A model generated the notes under the pieces. It saw nothing but the letters and a program-made list of their open reading frames with translations, was not told the DNA's origin and did not search any database. Shown here piece by piece: positions 18,887-26,554 of a stretch of 49,332 nt of DNA; position 1 is the stretch's first letter, and every line of letters begins with the position of its first letter. The DNA is from DSOI01 sp041394885 (GTDB lineage: Bacteria > Acidobacteriota > Terriglobia > Bryobacterales > Bryobacteraceae). The translations under genes were made by a program, and so were the position numbers. The stretch spans positions 1 through 49,332 of the forward strand of contig JAWKHI010000050.1 in assembly GCA_041394885.1 (NCBI GenBank). Direction: 5' to 3'.

Positions 18887-19073
18887 GACCGGATTCATAG
18901 GGGCTGTGGAAACGTTGATAAGCTACCTAAATTATACAAAATCCAACGGCTTGCCGGAACAGGAATGCTGTGGAAACTGAGGTTGGCCGCGGTGGACAAC
19001 CCGGGGTGGTCGAAAGCGCCCACAGGCGATCCACCGCGCTCACCGGCCGCAGCTGTGGAAAAAACAGATAAGG

Positions 19074-20459
19074 TCATTGAATTGAATCGATTAGGCTCTG
19101 GATGACCCTGTTGAGATCAGGATCGGTCTGCCGCTGGCGGTCGATCTTGGTCACCGAGTGCAGCACCGTCGTATGATGCTTTCCGCCGAATGCCCGCCCA
19201 ATCTCGGGTAGCGAGGAACTCGTCAGTTCCTTCGTGATTGCCATCGCCACCTGCCGCGGGAACGCGATTTGCCGTTGATTGGTTTTCGACTTCATCTGCG
19301 CCGGCGTGAGCTGATAATGCTCTCCGACTCTCTTGATGATCGATTCGATCGTGACCTTGCGCTCCACAGAGACCGACATGTTCCGGAATGCCTGGCGCGC
19401 CATGTCGAGCGTGATTGGCGTCTGTGTTACCTCGGAAGCCGCCATCAGGCTGATGAGCGCCCCTTCGAGCTCTCGCACGTTGGAACGGATGCGCGTGGCG
19501 AGAAACACACGAACATCGTCGGGAAGGTGGATGCCTTCCACTTCGGCCTTTTTGTCGAGAATCGCCAGCTTGGTCTCCAGATCCGGAGCCTGCATGTCGA
19601 CGAGCAGACCCCACTCGAATCGCGTCCGCAACCGGTCTACGAGGCCCTTGGTGTCTTTGGGTGGAGAGTCGCTGGTGAGGACGATCTGCTTTTGATGATC
19701 GTAAAGCTCGTTGAAGGTGTGGAAAAACTCCTCCTGGGTTCGCTCTTTTCCGGCGAAAACGTGGACGTCGTCGACCAGCAGAATGTCCGCCGAGCGGTAG
19801 TAGCGATGGAAGTTCGGCATCGCATCGTTGCGGATGCAGTAGATGAGCTGATTCATGAAGCGCTCGCCGGTTGTGTAGACAACGCGGGTGGCTGCGTAGC
19901 GATCGGTCAGCGCACGGCCGATGGCCTGAATGAGATGCGTCTTTCCGAGTCCCGAGCCGCCATAGATGAACAACGGATTGTAGCGCCGCGCGGGTTGCTC
20001 GGCGACCGCGATCGCTGCCGCGTGTGCGAACTGGTTGCAGCTGCCGACGACGAACGAAGCAAAGTTGTTCCGGGGATTGATCGGTTCGCTCTTGGGCCCG
20101 AAAATGGACTCCGCGGATGCAGCTGGCCGCAGGCCGTTCGCCGCGGCGCCGGTGTCGTCGTGTCCATTGCCTGTGGCGTCTGTTCTCGATGGTTGCACCG
20201 AGCTGTGCCCGGACCCGCGCGATGCCGCCGGTACGATGTACAGGATGTCGTTGTACTGGTAGCCAAGTTCGCGGCATGTCGAAAAGACCAGGCGCGCATG
20301 CTCGGTTTCGATCCAGTGCTTTGTTTCCGGCGTGGGTACGCTTACCAGCAGGTCTCCGTTGTTTTCTCCGATGAGTGTGGTTCCCGCGAACCAGTTGTGA
20401 AAGGTTGCTTCCGTTAGCCGTTCTCCGAGGCTTTGTTTGATCCGTTCCCAAGTGTCCAT
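19074..20459 (-). CDS. dnaA: chromosomal replication initiator DnaA
   Basis: A 461-residue protein from ATG 20459 (MDTWERIKQSL); a start 9 bases upstream (MPDMDTW) is nearly as good, and GGAG lies close to both. Domain I covers about 1-78. A Ser/Gly-rich linker runs to about 125. The AAA+ core has YGGSGLGKTHLIQAIG and DILLVDDVHVFAGKERTQEE. Domain IV ends with SSLPEIGRAFGGKHHTTVLH. In E. coli the last motif reads GGRDHTTV; here Asp is His, which may affect box recognition. It initiates replication and probably represses its own gene through the TGTGGAAA sites upstream. It is the first gene of the leftward dnaA-dnaN-gyrB cluster. Confidence 0.98.
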   Translation of the reverse strand: MDTWERIKQSLGERLTEATFHNWFAGTTLIGENNGDLLVSVPTPETKHWIETEHARLVFSTCRELGYQYNDILYIVPAASRGSGHSSVQPSRTDATGNGHDDTGAAANGLRPAASAESIFGPKSEPINPRNNFASFVVGSCNQFAHAAAIAVAEQPARRYNPLFIYGGSGLGKTHLIQAIGRALTDRYAATRVVYTTGERFMNQLIYCIRNDAMPNFHRYYRSADILLVDDVHVFAGKERTQEEFFHTFNELYDHQKQIVLTSDSPPKDTKGLVDRLRTRFEWGLLVDMQAPDLETKLAILDKKAEVEGIHLPDDVRVFLATRIRSNVRELEGALISLMAASEVTQTPITLDMARQAFRNMSVSVERKVTIESIIKRVGEHYQLTPAQMKSKTNQRQIAFPRQVAMAITKELTSSSLPEIGRAFGGKHHTTVLHSVTKIDRQRQTDPDLNRVIQSLIDSIQ

Positions 20460-20543
20460 ATCAGGCATGTCTCCGCTCGAGGGCTGGCGCCCTTTTTGTC
20501 TTTTCCACCGCGGCAGAAAGAACCGGCACACGATTCCCACAGA

Positions 20544-20565
20544 ATTTCCACAGGGATGTGGAAAT
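20544..20565. promoter_or_regulatory. inverted DnaA-box-like pair upstream of dnaA
   Basis: ATTTCCACA (20544-20552) and TGTGGAAAT (20557-20565) form a perfect inverted repeat with a 4-base gap, 85 bases upstream of the dnaA start. More TCCACA cores lie nearby (TCCCACAG near 20535, ATCCACAGG at 20661-20669). The sites resemble those in the dnaA-dnaN spacer and suggest autoregulation or an upstream origin subregion. An AT-rich segment follows at 20705-20735. The rest of 20460-20729 shows no gene. Confidence 0.6.
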
Positions 20566-20729
20566 CGAGGGTCCAGCTTCTTTCTGTTTGGGTCTCCGAT
20601 CGGGGCGCCGGGTGGCTGCGGGCCAGCCATAATCCGGCTCGGCGTTCAGTGTAACATAGAATCCACAGGCTGGGAGCAAGAGTTTTTGAGGTCGGTAACA
20701 GCTTGGATAATATAGTGTTTATACGTCTA

Positions 20730-20759
20730 TTGACAATTGGACTGCCTTCAGGGGAAAAT
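20730..20759 (+). promoter_or_regulatory. probable sigma-70 promoter of tRNA-Gly
   Basis: TTGACA (20730-20735) is a perfect -35 hexamer. GAAAAT (20754-20759), 18 bases on, is a four-of-six -10. Transcription would start around 20766, ten bases before the tRNA. Confidence 0.5.
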
Positions 20760-20775
20760 GGGAGGACTTGGCAAA

Positions 20776-20851
<76 letters not shown>

Positions 20852-20871
20852 TTACTTCAACACTCCCCTCC

Positions 20872-21750
20872 TTATTGAAAGGCCGTCGAGTAGTCGCGGC
20901 ACTCATTCATCATCTGGCGAAGTATGTCTTCCGCCCGCGCAATGGCCACGCGTGTCTCTTCGAGGTCCGGTCGATTGGGATGGTCGCTGGGCAGGGTGGT
21001 GAGCAGCAGTTCGTTGTAGCCGGCAATCACCGTCAGTTGGTTATCGAAGGATCGGGCATGCGAAAGGATGTCCGGAGGTTCCGTGATGAACCATGGGCCA
21101 TTTGCCGGCTCCGGTGCGCGGTACTCGGATTTGGCAAAGAATCCGGGCAAGGATGCGGCCAAGGCCAGTGCACAAACCAGGCCTGTGACGATGGCGGCGA
21201 GCGCGTCGGCAGTGCGCGAAGCCGTCGAGGCCGGTGCGTTGGCAACGATTATCCGGGCAATCGCGGACTCCAAAGCCGCTTCTGCTTCTGAGACGCGTGC
21301 CGACAACTCCGCATGGGCGGAACGAACCGTGTCGAAGTCCGGCTGCGATGTGAAGAGCGTGCGTAGCGCGCACGCTCGCCTGATGGCGCGCTCTGCTTGG
21401 GCTATCGCATCGGCATCCACGCCGGCCGCGGGCCCGGACTGCGCAGCCTGACCGCTGATCGCGCACATGCGCGCGCTCAGGTCGGCGGATCTCCTTAGGC
21501 GTTCCGTTCCGGCGGTGAGGAGAGCGGTTGGCGAAATCCGGTCGCTGTCGATCGTCTCGGAACGAGCTGATCGAATGGCGGCCGTTGCCGCCTGGAGGTT
21601 TCCTAGGGCGCCTGCGTCGGGCCCGCCCGTAACGCTCAGAAGACGTGCTGCCAGCAGTGAGTTCCAGACTACGAGCACCACCGAACTGCCAAGTCCGGCC
21701 AAGATCAGCAAAGCGAACAAGGGAGCGACGTTGTTGCTACGTTGAGACAT
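20872..21750 (-). CDS. two-helix membrane protein with relic histidine-kinase dimerisation domain
   Basis: A 292-residue protein. TM1 is at about 10-35 and TM2 at about 184-205, with an Ala/Ser-rich helical extracytoplasmic region between, the layout of a sensor kinase. The C-terminal 226-285 (DILSHARSFDNQLTVIAGYN then ELLLTTLPSDHPNRPDL) closely resembles the HisKA region of hybrid kinases, usually GGIAHDFNNLLTVI-x-GY. Here the His two residues before Phe is replaced (A-R-S-F-D-N), although a His lies two residues further back. The protein ends without any HATPase domain. It could be a decoy dimerisation partner or a decayed kinase. No response regulator adjoins it. The kinase relation is by motif memory. 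Confidence 0.6.
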   Translation of the reverse strand: MSQRSNNVAPLFALLILAGLGSSVVLVVWNSLLAARLLSVTGGPDAGALGNLQAATAAIRSARSETIDSDRISPTALLTAGTERLRRSADLSARMCAISGQAAQSGPAAGVDADAIAQAERAIRRACALRTLFTSQPDFDTVRSAHAELSARVSEAEAALESAIARIIVANAPASTASRTADALAAIVTGLVCALALAASLPGFFAKSEYRAPEPANGPWFITEPPDILSHARSFDNQLTVIAGYNELLLTTLPSDHPNRPDLEETRVAIARAEDILRQMMNECRDYSTAFQ

Positions 21751-21861
21751 GGGTTTCTACAGAAGTATGGCAGCATAGGTTCATTTTCGAACCCATGGGC
21801 GTCCCATGGAGAGTACTGGATCCAGCGAAGGATGGTTCCGGTACCGTGTTCTGAAAAGAGT

Positions 21862-21868
21862 GGAACTT
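21862..21868 (+). promoter_or_regulatory. possible ECF-type -35 element
   Basis: GGAACTT is the classical ECF (RpoE-like) -35 core. It lies 35-41 bases before the ECF sigma start. No convincing -10 is seen at 16 bp spacing and the leader would be very short, so autoregulation is only suggested. Confidence 0.25.
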
Positions 21869-21902
21869 TCGGGCGGCCGACCGGCAATTGCAAGACAGAA
21901 GC

Positions 21903-22493
21903 ATGAACGCTGAATCCGATGAGGTCCTGCTCGCGGCGGTGTCCAACGGTGACGCCCGGGCCTGGAGTTCGTTGTACAGCCGCCACGCGAAAAGGGTGTA
22001 TCGGTTCGGTTTGGCCATGTGTGGCTCGATACCGTTGGCCGAGGAGGCCACACAAGAGGCATTCCTGGCCCTCCTCGATCGCAGTGGCCGGTACGACCCG
22101 AGCCGCGGGCCCTTCGCAACCTGGTTCCTCGGTGTGGCGAGGAACAAGGTGCTCGGGCTGCTACGGCGGGAAGGGCCGCGCATCACGGGTGACGTTAACC
22201 GGGCCACATCTGAGATTGGAAGTGCCGATCCGGCCGGATTGCTCGCGGCCGAGATGCGGTCCGCGGTTCGAGGCGCGGTGCTGGCGCTACCGGAGAAGTA
22301 TCGGGAGGTGGTGGTGCTTTGTGAGTTGGACGAAATGGATTATGCCGCGGCCGCGGCCGTCCTGGAGTGTCCGGTAGGTACGGTTCGGTCCCGGCTTCAT
22401 AGGGCTCGTCAGATGCTGGCCTCCCGCTTGGCGCCGTTGCGGCCGGGCGCTGAGTCGGGAGTCCAATCGGCGGAAGAAAGGTGGCAGCGATGA
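21903..22493 (+). CDS. ECF RNA polymerase sigma factor
   Basis: A 196-residue sigma factor starting at ATG 21903. Region 2 includes ATQEAFLALLDRSGRYDP then ATWFLGVARNKVLGLLRR. Region 4 includes LPEKYREVVVLCELDEMDYA and CPVGTVRSRLHRARQML. The stop overlaps the next ATG (ATGA at 22490-22493), the usual coupling of an ECF factor to its anti-sigma factor. It should redirect RNA polymerase on a signal relayed by that membrane partner. The regulon probably includes the secreted protein two genes on. The subgroup cannot be set without a profile search. Confidence 0.92.
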   Translation: MNAESDEVLLAAVSNGDARAWSSLYSRHAKRVYRFGLAMCGSIPLAEEATQEAFLALLDRSGRYDPSRGPFATWFLGVARNKVLGLLRREGPRITGDVNRATSEIGSADPAGLLAAEMRSAVRGAVLALPEKYREVVVLCELDEMDYAAAAAVLECPVGTVRSRLHRARQMLASRLAPLRPGAESGVQSAEERWQR

Positions 22494-23071
22494 CGTGCGC
22501 ACAGTTCGAACAGGCAGTCTTGGCGGTGTGGCGCGGTGAGCCGGCGCCGGAAGGCTTCGAGCGGCACGCCGCTCAGTGCGCCGCCTGCGCCCGGTTCTGC
22601 GAGGAGCAGGAGGTAGTCTCGGCTGCCCTGGCATCGTTGGCGCTGGACTACGTCAGCGGGCCGAGCCCGGCTGTCGAACGTAATGTGATGCTGGCTTTCG
22701 CGGATGCGTCCCGCGGTGGGCAGGTGGCGCCCTCGCGGATGGATGCGGCCAAGCGGTTGCGTGGCCCGGTTTGGAAGTGGGCCGCCGTGGCGGCTTGTTT
22801 GTTGGCAGGCGTGCTGTTGTTTCGTTACGGGGTGCCCGGGCCGGAGGGTGAGTCCAGTGCGCAGGCGGCCGAGGCTGTGTTCTATGCGCTTCCGGGGATG
22901 CCTCTGGATATCGACCCCGCGGCCCGCGTAATGCGGGTTCGCCTGGCCCCCAGTGAGTTGCGGCGATTCGGGTTTCCTGTGGATCTGAGGCGGGACGCAG
23001 TGGAAGCGGATGTTCTGGTTGGGCGTGATGGCCTGCCGCGGGGCGTGAGGCTGGTCTCGGTCAGCGAATAG
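22490..23071 (+). CDS. membrane anti-sigma factor with HxxxCxxC motif
   Basis: A 193-residue protein, translated from the ATG overlapping the sigma stop, preceded by AAGGTGG. Cys3 and H26-x3-C30-x2-C33 form the zinc-binding anti-sigma pattern. One transmembrane helix spans about 94-113 (VWKWAAVAACLLAGVLLF). The outer domain (114-193) is short and unfamiliar. The layout fits a single-pass anti-sigma factor that holds the ECF factor at the membrane and releases it on an outside or redox signal. The motif is visible; partner identity follows from gene overlap. Confidence 0.85.
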   Translation: MTCAQFEQAVLAVWRGEPAPEGFERHAAQCAACARFCEEQEVVSAALASLALDYVSGPSPAVERNVMLAFADASRGGQVAPSRMDAAKRLRGPVWKWAAVAACLLAGVLLFRYGVPGPEGESSAQAAEAVFYALPGMPLDIDPAARVMRVRLAPSELRRFGFPVDLRRDAVEADVLVGRDGLPRGVRLVSVSE

Positions 23072-23106
23072 TTTTGATTCCAAAGAATGGGTAAGGAGTA
23101 TCTCGT

Positions 23107-24072
23107 ATGAAGAAGCAGATTGTCATTGTTGGCGTGGCTGCGTTCGTAGCGGCCACGGCCATGGCGCAGGAGAAGGGAAAGCCACGCCAAATCGTGGTGC
23201 AGCGAGAAGTGGCTGGTCCTGACGGGGGTCAGGGAAACGCCGTTTGGGTCGGCCAGGGGGACGTGACCACGGCGCTGCCCCCTAGCGGCCATTTCGAGTT
23301 TATGACGGTTGAAGACCTTCCGGCGAATCGGGTGGTGAAGGGCGCACCGTATTCAGCGGAAGGCATCTCTGAGACCGTGCAGATTCTTGCCGACGGTACG
23401 AGGATCACACGGCGTAACAGCAAGAAGTTCGCTCGGGATTCGCAGGGCCGCACGCGGGAAGAGATGACGCTCGGGGCGCTGGGGCCGTGGGCGTCGGCCG
23501 GTGAGGCGCGGCGGATCGTTCATATTTTCGATCCGGTTGCCAAGCAGATGATCATCGTCAATGAGAATGACCAGACCGTTCACAAGTTGACTTTGCCTGG
23601 GGCCGATGCCGGCGGCGCGGGCTCTGTTGGGCAGCGTCAGATGGTGCATAAGGTGATGACGGGTCCGGGTGCCGCCGGCGCGGTGGTTGGATCCGCTGGA
23701 GTGAATATGCGCAGCGAAGTGGTGAAGATCCGAAGGGCGGGCAGCGAGGGAGTGAAAGAAGAATCTCTTGGCAGGCAGGTGATGGAAGGGGTGGCGGTGG
23801 ATGGAAAGCGCATCACACATACCATCGCGGCCGGTGAGATCGGAAACGATCGTCCGATTCTCAGCGTCACCGAGCAATGGTACTCGCCGGAGCTCCAGGT
23901 GACCGTTCGGAGCCACACGAAAGACCCACAGTTCGGCGAGACCGACTATCGCATGAGTGGCCTCCAGAGATCCGAACCTCCGGCGTCGTTGTTCGAAGTG
24001 CCCGCCGGCTACACGGTGAAAGAAGGCGGACCGGGCCCGGTGATCATCGAACGGCGGATGGAAAAGAAGTAG
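23107..24072 (+). CDS. secreted protein of unknown function in ECF operon
   Basis: A 321-residue protein with AAGGAG before the ATG and a clear Sec signal (KQIVIVGVAAFVAATAMAQ). The mature part has a repeated style of beta-strand-like segments: GAPYSAEGISETVQILADGT, ITRRNSKKFARDSQGRTREE, HIFDPVAKQMIIVNENDQTV. I recall similar proteins downstream of sigma/anti-sigma pairs in Solibacter-like genomes, but they have no named function. It lies 35 bp after the anti-sigma gene, so it is probably co-transcribed, as an ECF output or as an extracytoplasmic modulator of the anti-sigma factor. Confidence 0.75.
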   Translation: MKKQIVIVGVAAFVAATAMAQEKGKPRQIVVQREVAGPDGGQGNAVWVGQGDVTTALPPSGHFEFMTVEDLPANRVVKGAPYSAEGISETVQILADGTRITRRNSKKFARDSQGRTREEMTLGALGPWASAGEARRIVHIFDPVAKQMIIVNENDQTVHKLTLPGADAGGAGSVGQRQMVHKVMTGPGAAGAVVGSAGVNMRSEVVKIRRAGSEGVKEESLGRQVMEGVAVDGKRITHTIAAGEIGNDRPILSVTEQWYSPELQVTVRSHTKDPQFGETDYRMSGLQRSEPPASLFEVPAGYTVKEGGPGPVIIERRMEKK

Positions 24073-24167
24073 CAGGAAGACTGGGGGAATGGGCGCGTAG
24101 CGAGCGGATGCGAACCAAAGCGCCCACACCCCGGTTTGCGGTACACTGGTTGGGTTCTAACGAATAT

Positions 24168-24245
24168 CGGGCCGTGGCGCAGCCTGGCTAGCGCGCTTGC
24201 TTGGGGTGCAAGAGGTCGCGAGTTCAAATCTCGCCGGCCCGACCA
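24168..24245 (+). tRNA. tRNA-Pro (GGG)
   Basis: Acceptor CGGGCCG pairs with CGGCCCG, the discriminator is A and CCA is encoded at 24243-24245. The anticodon arm CTTGC-TTGGGGT-GCAAG gives GGG. The initial C1-G72 pair and G-rich loop are typical of proline tRNAs. Confidence 0.96.
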
Positions 24246-24335
24246 GTTCATTTCTTTGGTAGAGTCCAATCGTGGGGCGTAACCGGTCCGGAATCGGCTG
24301 CGCCGTGTCGGTACGAAAGGATTGTTTACCTAGCC

Positions 24336-25286
24336 ATGATTCCTCCCTCCACTCAGAACGCCAGTTTGTGGAACCGCCGTGATTTTGGCAAACTGGCTGC
24401 TGCCCTGCCTGCGGCGGCCCTGGCCGCCAAGCCCGATTCGAAGTTCGGTGGCGTTCAGATCGGCTGCATCACCTACAGCTTCCGGCAATTGCCCAGCACT
24501 GCCGCCGACGTGCTGAGGTATTGCACTGGTCTCGGAATCAGTTCCATCGAGCTCATGGGAGACGTGGCGGAGAGCTTTGCCGGGGCGCCGGCCGGTGGTC
24601 CGCGGGGCCGCCGTGAGATGACCCCGGAATTGCGCGAGGCCATGCGCAAGGCGGCTGATGATCGCCGCAGGTGGCGCTTGAGCGCGTCGATGGATCGCTA
24701 CAAAGAGCTGCGGATGATGTTCAACAACGCCGGTGTGTCCATCGACTTGTTCAAGCTGCCGTTGACCGCCGCGATGTCGGATGACGAATGCGAGTACGTG
24801 TTCCAAGTCGCCAAATCGCTCGGTGCCAAGTGCATCACGATGGAATTGCCCAGCGATGCCGCGCTCAGCGAGCGCGCAGGTAAGTTCGGGTCCAATCACC
24901 GTATCTATGTCGGCTATCACAACCACATGCAGGTGAACGCACAGAGCTGGGATACCGCGCTCGGGCAGTCGAAATACAACTCGATCAACCTCGACGTCGG
25001 GCACTTCACACAGGCCATCAGCGCGTCGCCCATCCCCTTCATCCGGGAACACCATGCGCGCATTTCGAGTTTCCACCTGAAAGACAAGAAGTACGGGAGC
25101 AACGGTGGTGGGAATACGGTTTGGGGCCAAGGCCAGACGCCGCTGGTGGAGATCCTGCAGCTCATGGCGAAAGCGAAGTACTCTTGGCCCGCGAACATCG
25201 AACTGGAGTACGACATCCCCGCCGGTTCCGATGTGCTGGCGGAAATGGCGAAGTGCGTCGGGTTCTGCCGGAAGGCGCTGTCCTAG
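24336..25286 (+). CDS. exported sugar phosphate isomerase/epimerase-like TIM barrel
   Basis: A 316-residue protein. ATG 24336 is used because NRRDFGKLAAALPAAALAA (13-31) then forms a twin-arginine signal; upstream codons overlap the tRNA. The body is an AP-endonuclease-2/xylose-isomerase-like barrel: QIGCITYSF at the start, LGISSIELMGDV, CITMELPSDA, VGYHNHMQVN, NLDVGHFTQA, ISSFHLKDKK and NIELEYDIPAG, with the Glu/His/Asp metal ligands in place. Export by Tat suggests it folds with its metal first and acts on a sugar outside the cytoplasm. The substrate is unknown. Confidence 0.85.
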   Translation: MIPPSTQNASLWNRRDFGKLAAALPAAALAAKPDSKFGGVQIGCITYSFRQLPSTAADVLRYCTGLGISSIELMGDVAESFAGAPAGGPRGRREMTPELREAMRKAADDRRRWRLSASMDRYKELRMMFNNAGVSIDLFKLPLTAAMSDDECEYVFQVAKSLGAKCITMELPSDAALSERAGKFGSNHRIYVGYHNHMQVNAQSWDTALGQSKYNSINLDVGHFTQAISASPIPFIREHHARISSFHLKDKKYGSNGGGNTVWGQGQTPLVEILQLMAKAKYSWPANIELEYDIPAGSDVLAEMAKCVGFCRKALS

Positions 25287-25305
25287 ACGGCGGCGGTCCG
25301 GCTGC

Positions 25306-26547
25306 TTATTGGGTGGATCGGTGCCTCGCCAAGCCTTTCCGCCCGATGTCTGTTCGATACTGCATCCCGTCGAACTGTACCTGGGAGACTGCCGCGTAGG
25401 CGTTCCGGATCGCGTCGGTCAGCTTCGCGCCGGAGGCGGTCACGCCGAGGACACGTCCGCCGGCCGTCTCTATCTCTCCCGATTTCCCCACCCTGGTGCC
25501 TGCGTGAAACACCATTGCGCCCAGTGCTTCCCCGGCCTCGATACCCGAGATTGCATCTCCAGTCCGGACCGTGCCGGGATACCCGGAAGCCGCGAGCACC
25601 ACGCAGACCGATGGCTCTTTCCTCCAAGTGAACGGAGCGGTGTCGAGAAATACATCGCCGAGGTCGGACGTCATGGCCGTCATCAAAGGCTGCGTTTCCG
25701 GGTCCCCGAGGCGGCAGTTGTATTCGAGGACCTTCGGGCCGGTATCGGTCATCATGAGGCCAGCGTATAGAAACCCGGTGTACGGCGTACCGCGACTGAT
25801 CATGCCCGCTAATGTTGGGTGGATGATATGTTGCATGATGTCAGCGATTTGTAGCTCGTTGAGGATCAGAGAATCGGTGTACGCGCCCATGCCGCCCGTG
25901 TTCGGGCCCAGGTCCCCATCATAGATCGCCTTGTGGTCTTGGGTAGGCATCATGGGAAGCGCCCTCTCAGCGTCGGCTAGTACGATGAAGCTGACTTCCT
26001 CTCCGGAGAGGAACTCCTCTACTACCACCCGGCCAGGAGGTAAGCGTTTAAGGGCGGCGGTTGCTTCCTGGCGATCTTGGGCGATGATCACTCCCTTGCC
26101 GGCGGCGAGACCGTCCGCTTTCAGAACAATAGGGAACCCGAAGGCGTCGAGCAAGGTGGTGGCCGCTTCGGCGGACTCTGCCGTATGTGATCGCGCCGTC
26201 GGAATGCCATGCTCTAGAAGGAAGTCTTTCGTGAATGCCTTGCTGCCCTCGAGTTGCGCCGCCGCTCGTGTGGGGCCGATGATCCTGCGGCCTGCTGCGC
26301 GGAAGGCGTCGACGACGCCAGCCACGAGGGGCGCTTCCGGACCGACCACGGTGAGCCCTGCGTCCACCGAAGCGGCGAGGTCAACGTAGGCCTGGGGCGT
26401 CTGATCCGCGGGCTTCAAGTTGGTGGCAATGCGAGCGGTGCCGGGGTTCCCTGGGGCCGCAAAGATCTTGTCGATTCGCCGGCTGTGTGCGAGTTTCCAA
26501 ACTAGGGCATGTTCGCGGCCTCCGCCGCCAATTACGAGAGCGTTCAT
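25306..26547 (-). CDS. purD: phosphoribosylamine-glycine ligase
   Basis: A 413-residue protein of normal length. N-terminus MNALVIGGGGREHALVWKLA; ATP-grasp region with LKADGLAAGKGVII, VVVEEFLSGEEVSFIVLAD, DGDLGPNTGGMGAY and LEYNCRLGDPETQPLM. It converts phosphoribosylamine, glycine and ATP to GAR in purine synthesis. It converges with the isomerase gene (19 bp) and diverges from mnmG, with only 7 bp between the two start codons, so its promoter must lie inside mnmG's 5' part. Confidence 0.97.
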   Translation of the reverse strand: MNALVIGGGGREHALVWKLAHSRRIDKIFAAPGNPGTARIATNLKPADQTPQAYVDLAASVDAGLTVVGPEAPLVAGVVDAFRAAGRRIIGPTRAAAQLEGSKAFTKDFLLEHGIPTARSHTAESAEAATTLLDAFGFPIVLKADGLAAGKGVIIAQDRQEATAALKRLPPGRVVVEEFLSGEEVSFIVLADAERALPMMPTQDHKAIYDGDLGPNTGGMGAYTDSLILNELQIADIMQHIIHPTLAGMISRGTPYTGFLYAGLMMTDTGPKVLEYNCRLGDPETQPLMTAMTSDLGDVFLDTAPFTWRKEPSVCVVLAASGYPGTVRTGDAISGIEAGEALGAMVFHAGTRVGKSGEIETAGGRVLGVTASGAKLTDAIRNAYAAVSQVQFDGMQYRTDIGRKGLARHRSTQ

Positions 26548-26554
26548 CTGTAGA

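Larger units (their letters stand above)
18733..19073. other. dnaA-dnaN spacer, candidate oriC element
   Basis: A non-coding spacer of 341 bp. It holds one perfect DnaA box of the TTAT(A/C)CACA type (18878-18886, minus-strand TTATACACA) and three TGTGGAAA sites in the same orientation (18906-18914, 18969-18977, 19054-19062). An AT-rich stretch at about 18914-18946 could be the unwinding element. The position between dnaA and dnaN is a classical oriC location. Function is inferred from sites and position. Confidence 0.65.

Noticed and set aside
18875..18888. AGATGTGTATAAGA is identical to 14 bases of the Tn5 mosaic end used in sequencing adapters.
   Set aside because: The Tn5 end itself contains a TTATACACA DnaA box, the match stops before the rest of the 19-base end, and the dnaA-dnaN order on both sides is normal, so adapter contamination or a transposon end is not needed to explain it.
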